A stretch of 64,000 bases of DNA. Source: Anthonomus grandis grandis. Lineage: Eukaryota > Arthropoda > Insecta > Coleoptera > Curculionidae. A program made the position numbers and the translations under genes. Location of the stretch: contig NC_065554.1 in NCBI RefSeq assembly GCF_022605725.1, forward strand, positions 2,747,100 to 2,811,099, written 5' to 3'. Within the stretch, counting starts at the first letter, position 1, and every line of letters starts with the position of its first letter. Below the pieces are notes generated by a model. That model searched no databases. It had not been told where the DNA came from and saw only the letters and a list, made by a program, of their open reading frames with translations. Positions 54,840 to 64,000 of the stretch are shown piece after piece.

Positions 54840-57399
54840 AACTAGCAAAAAAGGTAGTAACCTACGAGAAGGTTAAATGGGCGATAAATTCCTTCAAACC
54901 ATTTAAATCTCCCGGAATGGATGGCATAATGCCAGTCATGTTACAGCGGGGTAGCGAACTGCTGCTGCCTGCACTATGTAAAATAATGCGGGCAAGTCTA
55001 GCCACGACGCATATACCAGAGAGTTGGAGGGAAGCAAAGGTAGTATTTCTACCAAAGACGGGACGCGACTCCTATGCAAAACCTAAATCCTTCCGACCAA
55101 TCCGCCTTACATCATTCCTCCTATAAACAGAGGAAAAGCTCATAGAAAGGCATATCAGGGACAATGTATTACGGGTCAACCCTCTACATCGACACCAGTA
55201 TGCCTACCAAACAGGTAAATCTTGCGAATCAGCGATTCACGAGATAACCCAGAGGGTCGAACAATCTCTGAACAACAAAGAGATCGCCCTAGGAGCTTTC
55301 TTAGACATTGAGGGAGCATTCGACAATACATCATATGACTTAATCAACCGTGCGATAGCAGCACGAGGAATACATCCCATGATTGGCGGCTGGATAACCC
55401 AAATGCTAAATCATAGGAAAGTAGCAGCAAATCTCAACAGCACAACGGTTAAGGCTAAAGTGTGCAGGGGAACACCGCAAGGGGGCGTACTGTCACCGCT
55501 GCTGTGGAACCTTGTATCGGACAGCTTGCTGACACGACTGAAGAGGCAGCTTATTCTCGCTATAGGATATGCTGACGATATAGTCATCCTTACACGAGGG
55601 GGTAGTCAGGCTATTCGAAAAAATGCAAAGAGCCCTGACTACTGTCGAGCACTGGTGTGAGGAAGAACAACTAAGGGTAAATCCCACAAAAACTACTCTG
55701 GTTTCCTTTACCAAAAGAAGGAAACTAGAGCCCATTAGAAACATAAAATTTTATGGAGAAAATCTGCGACTTGAAGACGAGGTCAAGTATCTAGGTATAA
55801 CCCTGGATAAAAAACTCAGCTTTAAGAAACATGTAATCCAGGCTACAAATAAAGCCACGAAAACTCTTATGTACTGTAAGAGAATGTTCGGTAGATCATG
55901 GGGACTGTCACCAAAAATGGTACATTGGATGTACACGACAATGGTTAGACCCATCATTACATACGCAGCACCTATATGGTGGCATGCGGCAGAAAAGAGG
56001 ACTGTAATACAGATACACAACAAAACACAACGAATAGCATGTCTGGGCATAACAGGAGCGATGTCAACAACGCCGACTGCTGCCCTAGAGAACCTGATAA
56101 AACTAAGCCCGCTACACTTAGTGGTACGGGCTGAAGCTATAACGGGGGCGAAAAGACTGCTGTCAAATGGCGCAACAATCCTATCGAAAGATGGGCACAA
56201 TGCCTTATTTGACAAGATACAGGACCTTGGGCGCCTGGCCCTAAGAACAGACAGAACCAAGGTCACATACCTAGACAAACCTTTTGTCATCAAAGAGAAA
56301 AGGGGACCACTGGATGCAGAAGCGGACAGGCTCAGACAAAGAGGTTACTTAGTATGGCACACGGCAACCAAACGATCCAAGATCGGGGTAGCTGTGGGCA
56401 TGGTGGAGGACGAACAACAGGGCAGACAACTTATGCTAAACCTGGGCCTCGAAACAACAAATTTACAGGCAAGCATAATAGGAATACAAACCTGTGTCCA
56501 ACTGATGAGAGAAGGGCTGCCAAGAGGCAAAGCCTTCGCAATTTTCACAGGAGATTAGGCTGCAACACTTGCACTACAACAGTTCGAGACTAAGTCAAGG
56601 ACTGTGCAAAGCTGCTGGGAGGATCTCAGAAACCGCCGAAGCGCAAAATAGGCCAGAGATAATCCTAGCAGAGAATATGGGCAACAATAAGGCTGCAAGA
56701 AGGGCTATCCAACTTGCAACCCAGGGAGCCAGCAACAGCCTGGTAGGCCCTGAACCAACATGTTGTGTCAGTGATAAGACCTGGAAGAGGGAAATCGGCA
56801 ACTGGCTAACAAACCAGAACAAATTCTACTGGGAGCAGCTGCCAAAGATGGAACAATCCAAACAACTTATAGGCAGCCCACCCTTCAAGAAGGTGAGAAG
56901 TGAGAACATACTGGGCCTCTCCAGACAACAACTGCGAAGGGTCGCAGGGCTATTTACAGGCCATGCACCCAGCAGGATACACCTGCATACGCTAGGGAAA
57001 TCAGTTACCTCGCTATGTAGGAGATGCAATGAGGAGGACGAAACAACTCTTCACATACTGTGCTTCTGTGAAGCATTTAATCAAACCAGGGCAACATTCC
57101 TGGGGGAAGAGAAACCCTCACCAGAGGGTATAAGAAATCTACCACTGGGCACAATCCTGGACTTCCTTGAAGCTACAGAATTGAACCTGTGGGACTAAAC
57201 ATATGGGACACAACAGGACTGCTTCGCAGCAGACCGCAGTGTAGGGAGCCACAAGGCACCACCCAGCGGTGGAGTTTTAGTGGATATAGGATGAAACAGA
57301 CTCGACACTGAGTCCCACACTACTGGGGGCGGCGCCGCGTAACCCGTGTTCATAAAAAATTTCTCCACCGACCCAAAAAAAAAAAAAAAAAAAAAAAAA
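54840..57399 (+). mobile_element. Loa-clade LINE, 5'-truncated, with poly(A)
   Basis: A 5'-truncated copy ends in 25 A (57375-57399). The reverse transcriptase reads FKSPGMDGIMPVML, KSFRPIRLTSFLL, FLDIEGAFDNTSYDL, GTPQGGVLSPLLWNLV and IGYADDIVIL (catalytic). After a shift near 55620 it continues as VKYLGITLDKKLSF and ITGAMSTTPTAALENLI (to 56558). An RNase H domain follows in decayed form, with TAG in its middle at about 56557, then a Cys/His tail (CRRCNEEDETTLHILCFCEA) and the stop at 57198. RNase H after the reverse transcriptase and the GGVLSPLLWNLV block fit the Loa clade. There are only a few lesions. The GC content is clearly higher than its neighbours. Confidence 0.8.
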
Positions 57400-57774
57400 T
57401 TCCATTGAAAAGATCTAATTTCTCAAAAGTTATACGTGTCCTTTTCTTCGGGTTCAAGTCTTCTTTACCATTGACAGAAGATAAATTGAATTCTTTTGAT
57501 TCGTCGGGAATATCCAAATCAAGATTTTGATATATGATCCCGACAGTAAAGCTGAGATTATGACGAGTAATATTTTTTTATAGTTATGTTCCTTTTTAAA
57601 TTTTAAAAGTTGTTTACGCTTTTTTAATGTTTCGTCGGTAAACAATATTAAATTCACATCAGTGTTAGCACAAGAAACCCATTTTAATAATTCAGCCATC
57701 ATATTTTGTTGAACACTGCAAATAATTTTATTATGTTCACACACTGCACGTTGTAAATACACAAAAAGAATCAT
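57400..57774 (-). pseudogene. Unrecognised protein fragment, cut by the Loa LINE
   Basis: On the minus strand ATG at about 57700 opens MAELLKWVSCANTDVNLILF and continues with a basic stretch (KKRKQLLKFKKEHNYKK). A one-base shift near 57575 leads to LDLDIPDESKEFNLSS and LNPKKRTRITFEKLDL, which runs into the LINE poly(A) boundary at 57400. Both parts look coding in composition. I do not recognise the family. It could belong to the interrupted Harbinger element (a second gene) or to another element. The 3' LTR of the gypsy element lies just upstream. Confidence 0.4.
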
Positions 57775-57844
57775 TCACTATAATAAACAAAACTGCGTCG
57801 AAAGACCAAAACACAAAAATATAGAAAAGTTGTGGTTGCATATT

Positions 57845-58030
57845 GTAAGAAAGTAGACTCGTCTCAGGTTTAGAATCGACTATGTTGATCAGATAGAAAA
57901 TACATATACATTTCGTTAACAATAATATTAATTGGTCTTGATCTATTAACCTACATCAGTGTTGCGACCTAGATTTGACGTTGGGTTATATTTGTTGATA
58001 CTAAATAGTTTACATAAAGGTAGCACCACA
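57845..58030 (-). repeat. Probable 3' LTR of the Ty3/gypsy element
   Basis: On the minus strand the sequence after the polypurine tract begins TGTGGTGCTACC, the expected LTR start. A possible LTR end, TTTCTTACA, is near 57845, giving about 190 bp. No second LTR is in the window for comparison, so the far boundary is uncertain. Confidence 0.5.
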
Positions 58031-58043
58031 TCTTTCCCCTTTT
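58031..58043 (-). promoter_or_regulatory. Polypurine tract of the Ty3/gypsy element
   Basis: AAAAGGGGAAAGA on the minus strand directly precedes TGTGG. It primes plus-strand DNA synthesis in LTR retrotransposons. Confidence 0.65.
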
Positions 58044-58403
58044 AAAAGAATGGCTTTTATTTTGGGCAAAGATAAAAGACATTCGTTTTAAATAAAATAT
58101 TTGCCCGTATTTTGAGAAAGCTGTGTTGCTTTGTGAAATACCGTAATTATTAGTCTATCCTACCCTTTTTTTTTTTTTTTTTTTTACTATAAAAACTTAC
58201 TCTTAAAATATTTACAAATTATTATCACTATTACCATAATTATCCTTACACTTATACGTCACACTACTACGATAAATACTTTTATAAAATAATGTTTGCG
58301 AATAAGTTATTTACAATGTGTGAGTATATGTCAACATATAATATTACTATACTAATTCTGTTTAATTTGTCGCGACATTAGATTTATATACATACATAAT
58401 ACG
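58044..58403 (-). other. 3' untranslated part of the Ty3/gypsy element
   Basis: No open frame; there is no envelope gene between integrase and LTR. A run of 20 T lies at 58166-58185. Confidence 0.6.
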
Positions 58404-61400
58404 TCAATTTTCACTAGCACAGTATTTGTGTACTCTGTTTTTATGCACAGTAATTACTTTCCCTTTTTCACTTTTCACTGTACAATTTACCCCACTTATA
58501 ACTACAAAAGGGCCGTTAAACCAAGGATCAAACTTCGTCCGATTTTCTTTTTTAATGACTACAAAGTCACCTGGGTGCAGACTAAGGCTTTGAGAAGTGT
58601 TATCGTACTCTAACTTGCGCTTATCTTTCGCTCTGATTACAAAATCTCTCGCTCGCTGTAAAGAAATTTGAAGTTTATGACGAACTTCTTGATAAAAGGC
58701 ATCAATATTGTAAATTGGGTCAATATTGTTTGTCAAGTCAGAAGTAAACTCAGGATTTCTTCCAAAAACTAGCTCAAAAGGCGTATAATCATGCAAAACT
58801 CCTGGGGGTTGTATTAAAGCAAAATGAAAAATATTTAATATACTTGTCCCAATCTGTCCAAGAATCATTAATGTACGACCTTAAATAGTCATTTAAAATT
58901 CTATGATTTCGCTCACAACCTCCGATGCTTTGGTGGTGGTAGGCTGTCGAAAATTTGTAATTTATTTGTAGTAGATTGGTCACTTTTTCTAAAACCTCAT
59001 TCTTAAATTCAGTCCCTAGGTCAGTACGAATCTCTTTCATCGGTCCATATACCAAAATAAAGTTATCTACTATTGCCTTGGCTACTGTTAATGCTTCTTT
59101 ATTTTGTATAGGCGCGATGATAAGATATTTCGTTAATTCGCATTGCATGGTTACGGCATAAACATTATTGTTATCGCTTTTTGTAAACGGGCCAATAGTG
59201 TCTATGCATACAATATCGAAAGCTCGTTGCGGTGTTGGCGTAATGACCATGGGTTCCTGATGATTAATTTTGCTTTTGTTTACCTGGCATTTTTTACAAG
59301 TTTTTACATAGTTTGCAACATCACGTGACATCTTTTTCCAACGAAATTTGGTTCTTAGTTTTTTCAAAAGTCTCTTTTGACCGCAGTGACCGCCGCAAAT
59401 TGGGTCATCATGATACTTCTGAATAAGTTTTTGTTTTTCATCCTTGTCTATTATAAGTTTTGGGTCGTGGTATAAAAATATTTTTAAATTGTGTAAATAG
59501 TCTTGTCCTAGTAATTTAAAATCTTCAAACGTGCACGTACTAAATATTTCATCATTTAATCTTAATTTTAATTTTTGCAAATTGTTTTCACTAGCCATTA
59601 TTCGAAGCTGAGACAATATTTTCCCTAACGAAAAATTGCCATTAGTGAAATTCATTTTGCTTTCAGCGCTGATTTTATTTTTACCGTGATTTTCCAAAAT
59701 TATTCGTAAATAATCTGGCTTAATAATAAATTTTATACTAGGAATTTTAATTAAATCGTAGTTATCATTTGTTTGTATTATTTTTAAGTCTTTACCTGAT
59801 TCGAGAGAACGCTTTTTTGAATTATTTTGGGACACGAATGTTCCCTGTTGTTTTCTAGACATAGACCTAGTTATTGCCAAAATTTGCTTAGACTCTGACG
59901 TCATATTCTTAAGATCTTGCATATTAATTCTAGATAACGCGTCAGCTACGACGTTATCCTTACCTTTTATGTATTCGATTTCAAAATCATATTCCTCTAA
60001 ATCTAATCTCATGCGCATTAGCTTTGAAGAAGGATTTTTCATTGCAGAGAGATAAACTAGGGGTCTATGATCTGATTTAACTAAAAAATGTGTGCCATAT
60101 AAATAAGGTCTAAAGTGATTAATGCCCCAATGTATGGCTGCTAATTCCTTTTCTATGACAGATTTATTAGTTTCTCCTTTTGTGAAACTTCTTGACGCAT
60201 ATGCTATAGGCAGATCTTGACCATTTGATTTTTGAGATAGAACTGCACCGCAAGCCTCTTTTGACGCGTCGGTTGTCAAGATAAAAGGCTTTGAAAAATC
60301 TGGGTGTTGTAATATTTGCGGATCAATAAGCATATGCTTCAGCCTGTTAAACGAATCTTGGCATTCTTTGGTCCATACAAATGGTGCATTTTTTTTTGTT
60401 AGCTTAGTTAGTGGTTTAGCAATTTCTGCGAAATTTCGTATAAACCTTCTATAATAATTACAGAAACTAGTAAACCGCCTAACGTCATCGCCGTTTGTTG
60501 GAATTGGATATTTACGAATTGCCTCATATTTCGATTCGTCAGGTAAAATACCATCCGCGCGTATTTGATGACCAACGTAACAACAATTGTTTTGGAAAAA
60601 TGCACATTTGTTTGGGTTTAATTTTAGATTAAATTTACGACAGGTACTAAACACACTTTTTAGATTTTCAAGGTGGTGACCTACTGAGCATCCAATAACA
60701 ATTAGGTCATCCATATATAAAAATGCCTTTTCGGGGGTTATTCTCGCAAAAGCGATACTCATCATTCGCTAAAAACTATTTGGACTAACTTTCAAACCGA
60801 ATGGCAGCCTAGTAAATCTATAAGAACCTTGATTTGTGCTAAAAGTTGTTATATCTCTGGAATTTTCTTCCAAGGGTATTTGATGAAATCCCGATTTAAG
60901 ATCTAATGTAGAAAAATATTTGGCTCTTCCCAATTGATCTAAAATTTCAGAAATTGACTTAATCGGAAATTTATCAGCACAAAGTTTTCTGTTAATCTGG
61001 CGAAAATCGACTACCAGACGCCATTTTTTCTCACCGTCTTTGGATTTTTTAGGAACCAATAATATTGGGCTATTATATTCAGCATACGATGGCTCAATAA
61101 TATTGTCTTTAAGCATTTTATTTACCTGCGCATTAACTTCGTCTATCTGTGAGTACGGTGTCCTGTAATTTTTTATGTAAACTGGGGAGTCATCAGTAAG
61201 TCTTAGTTTTTGTTCGTAAAAATTATTAGTTGTCAGTAAATCTGATTCTAGTGCAAAAATATCACAGTACTCTTGGCATAAATTAATCACATCATTTTGT
61301 AAATATTCCGCTATACCTTGTGTATTTAATTCTCTTAATAATAGATCGTTTCTGTTTTGCTGAGTTGTAATATTTTTGTTTTGAACACAAAGAATGTTGT

Positions 61401-62027
61401 AGTTGGTTAAATCTGAATGACTTATTTTGGGGTTTTTTAAGGTTACACTATCAAAATTTGTATTTAAAATCCTTATAAATGGGCTCTGACTGGACACTAT
61501 AGATCCGGCGACAAAAACTCCTGAAGCGATCTCTTTATTTACAATGACTGCGTCGGTTTTAAGATTTTTTAGCGAGTTTAGTTTTCTTACCACTTCGCAC
61601 CTAGGTGGTATTATTAAAACATCTTCCTCCGGACTATTTAAAATTGGTATGAAAATATCGCCTCTTCTGCTTTTTACCATCATGGTCCAATTACTATAGT
61701 CCAGTAGACATTGGTATTTTGTGATAAAATCTCGCCCTAAAATTCCGTCGGCTGGAATTGGAAAATCGTGGCTTACAATATGAAACGTGCTGGTAAAAGT
61801 ACGTCTTGTATAAAAATATTTGTTTTTGTAGTTCCAATAGAGTTTGTGTAGCCTTCAGTCACGCCTTTTATTTTGCAAATGTTAGACCTATCAACGATTT
61901 GTTCAGGGTCTATTTTCGTTATTTTGAAAATAGAAACGTCCGCTCCAGTATCAACCAGCAAGGTAACTGTTTGATATCCTGTCATTGCTGTTTGGACTGC
62001 TACAAAATTTGATAGTGCTAGGTCCAT
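58404..62027 (-). pseudogene. Ty3/gypsy pol: protease, reverse transcriptase, RNase H, integrase (few lesions)
   Basis: Reading down the minus strand: protease with LVDTGADVSIF (about 61940); reverse transcriptase with WRLVVDFRQINRKL, LDLKSGFHQIPL and FLYMDDLIVIG; RNase H with ILTTDASKEACGAVL; integrase with the HHCC zinc region (HCGQKRL, CKKCQ), IDTIGPF, RTDLGTEFKN and GGCERNHRIL (Asp, Asp, Glu). The tail reads HPGDFVVIKKENRTKFDPW and ends at 58404. Three lesions are visible: a one-base shift at about 61790 after the protease core, a TAG at about 60770, and a one-base shift near 58830 in integrase. It is otherwise well kept. The order PR-RT-RH-IN is that of Metaviridae. Confidence 0.85.
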
Positions 62028-62038
62028 ACTATAAATTT

Positions 62039-63322
62039 TTAGGAGTGCCCCAAAGGACCTTGTTGGGGTTCCTGTGAGTTTTCCTGATGGTCACTCCCCG
62101 TATCCATCGCTCTAATATACCTATTTGGCCGTCTAAAGTAGCTGGGTCGACTATTGTAGCCGCTATTACCCCTTCGTTGGTTGTAATGTCTCTCATACTG
62201 ACTGTGTTGGTATGTATTGGGGTCGTTTCGCATGGTATTCGGCCTGTGTGGGGGTCTTTGATCGTAGTGGCCTCTTCTAGGAAAATTATTCCTTGATCTA
62301 CCCCTAAAGTTTTGTCTGTTTGTGTAAAATACTGATGCGCCGGGGGATGCCGGGTTATCAGCGCTGCAATTGACAAATTTCGCCAGAGCTTCTTGCGTGG
62401 TTTGGAAGTTTCCGGCTTCCATGATAATTATTACTTTTTCCGACGCTGCATTGGTGCTTAGAGCTTTGACCGTTGTATTGGTTGTATAAGTCTCTGCGAC
62501 TTGCTCCGGAACTCCTTCGCCTATATACGCCCTTTTAAGCTTTTGAGCCAGTCCCTCTATTTCAGAGAGGTATTTCTCATCGTTATGGCGTTGCTTTAAC
62601 CCTAAAAGTTTTGATGACACGGACTGCGAACTTTCCAGTTTTATAGAATTTTTTATTTTCGCATGAATTAGATCCAATGTGTCGCTGTCCCCTACCAAAT
62701 CTCTTGCCTTACCAATCAGTTTGGTTCTGACATAAGCCACAGCATTTACCTCATGCGTTTCAACATTTGCTTTAAGCAGTGTTAACGCATCAAGAAATGA
62801 GGTTAGCTTATCTCCCGAACCGTCAAATTCGCCAGGCAAGATTTTGCTAGCGAGATTAAAAAACTCCATCGTGTTCATAGGCATTTTAGTGATCAAGTTT
62901 TGTGTCTTGTTCGTCACTGTATCTGTTTGTTGATTGTTAATGTCAGTAATTTCGTCTGTTAGATCTATTTCAACTAGCTCGTCCTTTATTTGGGGGTCTA
63001 TTACCTTTACTATCGATATAGGGACCTTGTAATCAACAGCGAGAACTTGGTACGATCTAACAACTCTATCTCGGGAAGTGTTAAAAATAGGTTTAATAGA
63101 GTTATATTGATTTTCGTTTAAATTTGGATAAATTCCTGCTACTGTTTGTACAAATTCGTTATATAATGTTAATAAACTATCCCTGACCTGGTTTCTGACA
63201 CTTTCTGATTTGGGCACCTGTGACTTTAATACTCTTTTTGATTCCTTTATAATATCATCTTTCAAGTTTGATAGCTTGGCATAAACGTCCTCAAAACTTA
63301 ATTTTACGGTTGACATAGACAA
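62039..63322 (-). CDS. Ty3/gypsy gag polyprotein
   Basis: An open frame of 427 codons starts at ATG 63322 and ends 11 bases before the protease frame, which is in a different phase. The N-terminal half is helical and charged. The middle (MEFFNLASKILPGEFDGSGD, then KLIGKARDLVG) resembles the capsid region of gypsy-type gag. The C-terminal 90 residues are rich in Arg, Asn, Gly and Tyr (NFRGRSRNNFPRRGHYDQRP), a basic nucleic-acid-binding tail without the usual CCHC knuckle. Gag forms the particle that packages the element RNA. The frame is intact. Confidence 0.75.
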   Translation of the reverse strand: MSMSTVKLSFEDVYAKLSNLKDDIIKESKRVLKSQVPKSESVRNQVRDSLLTLYNEFVQTVAGIYPNLNENQYNSIKPIFNTSRDRVVRSYQVLAVDYKVPISIVKVIDPQIKDELVEIDLTDEITDINNQQTDTVTNKTQNLITKMPMNTMEFFNLASKILPGEFDGSGDKLTSFLDALTLLKANVETHEVNAVAYVRTKLIGKARDLVGDSDTLDLIHAKIKNSIKLESSQSVSSKLLGLKQRHNDEKYLSEIEGLAQKLKRAYIGEGVPEQVAETYTTNTTVKALSTNAASEKVIIIMEAGNFQTTQEALAKFVNCSADNPASPGASVFYTNRQNFRGRSRNNFPRRGHYDQRPPHRPNTMRNDPNTYQHSQYERHYNQRRGNSGYNSRPSYFRRPNRYIRAMDTGSDHQENSQEPQQGPLGHS

Positions 63323-64000
63323 AATTTAATCTTAAATAATTCTGCTCTGTCTTATATTAAAAATTCATTCATTCGAATTAACCCATATGTTTGATTTAAA
63401 TTAAATAAATAACTATATTGTTTCGTTAACATTAGCCTAAAATATGTTAATTTAATTAGTTACTCTATACGAAAATAAATAGCTACCTATTATTTACCAT
63501 ATCACTAACACTACTCGGTAGTAATAAGATCCTATCCCATAAAATAAATAGTATATTATCTCTTTGATGTTAATTAAAAAAAATGCATATAAAATATGGT
63601 CGTTTGACGCCTGTAACGAAATACTACTCTAATCTAATATGTGCCTGTCTAAAAAAAAAACTGACCTCTGCTAAACTAAATAGTATACTTTAAAATGCTT
63701 TGCAATGTCATTTAAGTGAATGTCCTCATAGAATCTAACGTTTACACCTTTTTTGAAACTATTAAATTGTCCTTGTGTCAGCGACTTGGTAAAATACTAC
63801 CGTTTATTATTCCTCGGAAGTAAATGGGAAACTGCGTGGAAACTGCCATAACAGTTTGTGCCCAGAAACCGAGATCCAAAAGGTTGACAAAACAAATATT
63901 GGTACATACCAGATATCGCCTGCTTATATATTTTTAAATTCTCGTTCTTACACATCTGGCTGTAAGCTTTAGGCGTCCTCCGTAGAGGTCCTTTGTCCCT
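63323..64000 (-). other. Leader region of the Ty3/gypsy element
   Basis: This lies upstream of gag on the minus strand and has no open frame. No copy of the 3' LTR sequence (57845-58030) is found here, so the 5' LTR, if present, is beyond the window edge. I could not place the primer-binding site. Confidence 0.5.

Noticed and set aside
58166..58185. Poly(T) run as polypurine tract of the gypsy element
   Set aside because: On the minus strand it gives A followed by GGG but is not followed by a TG start. The tract at 58031-58043 directly before TGTGG is the better candidate.
1..64000. CRISPR arrays, tRNA or rRNA genes, bacterial operons
   Set aside because: No regularly spaced direct repeats, no cloverleaf with conserved boxes and no rRNA core sequence were seen; spliced genes and element types show a eukaryotic source.

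Overview
The window is AT-rich eukaryotic DNA, almost certainly from an insect. The evidence is the set of mobile elements: mariner-like elements with TA target duplications, PIF/Harbinger, hAT, pogo, a Sola-like element, CR1-like, Loa and R4/Dong LINEs, and a Ty3/gypsy retrotransposon. Many of these genes have GT-AG introns. I find no convincing host protein-coding gene, rRNA, tRNA or CRISPR array. The window is a layered transposon graveyard with a few nearly intact elements.

Layout. 1-3299: AT-rich host-like DNA with at most one short candidate exon. 3568-5844: mariner-related DD82E element. 6646-11501: long-TIR DD41D-type element, with a second DD41D-type element (6694-9078) inserted in its left TIR. 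12000-16099: CR1-like LINE (PHD-finger ORF1, endonuclease, reverse transcriptase) with an (ATT)n tail. 16640-27850: a minus-strand LINE split by an 8.9-kb hAT element (17793-26714), which itself holds a second DD82E element (18995-21810) and a two-gene Harbinger element (23496-26340). 28407-32505: split mariner fragments, then a large inverted repeat whose exact centre is occupied by a third long-TIR element (29153-32032). 32510-36003: two degenerate LINE fragments. 36005-44062: four same-orientation R4/Dong-type LINE copies separated by (ATT)n tracts. 44235-48112: a Sola-like transposon with a 29-bp TIR, 4-bp TSD and an intact spliced gene. 48910-54825: a dead Harbinger gene interrupted by a 4.6-kb pogo-type element (49726-54364) that also carries an unrelated, possibly transposase-like protein. 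54840-57399: 5'-truncated Loa-clade LINE with poly(A). 57845-64000: minus-strand Ty3/gypsy retrotransposon whose 5' LTR lies beyond the window.

The strongest items are the Harbinger element whose two antisense genes are interdigitated (each intron holds the other gene's exon), the intact Sola-like element with an array of subterminal repeats, the pogo-type element with a second D/D/CxxC/E protein, and the R4/Dong array in TAA microsatellites. All family assignments come from reading motifs by eye; no database search was run.
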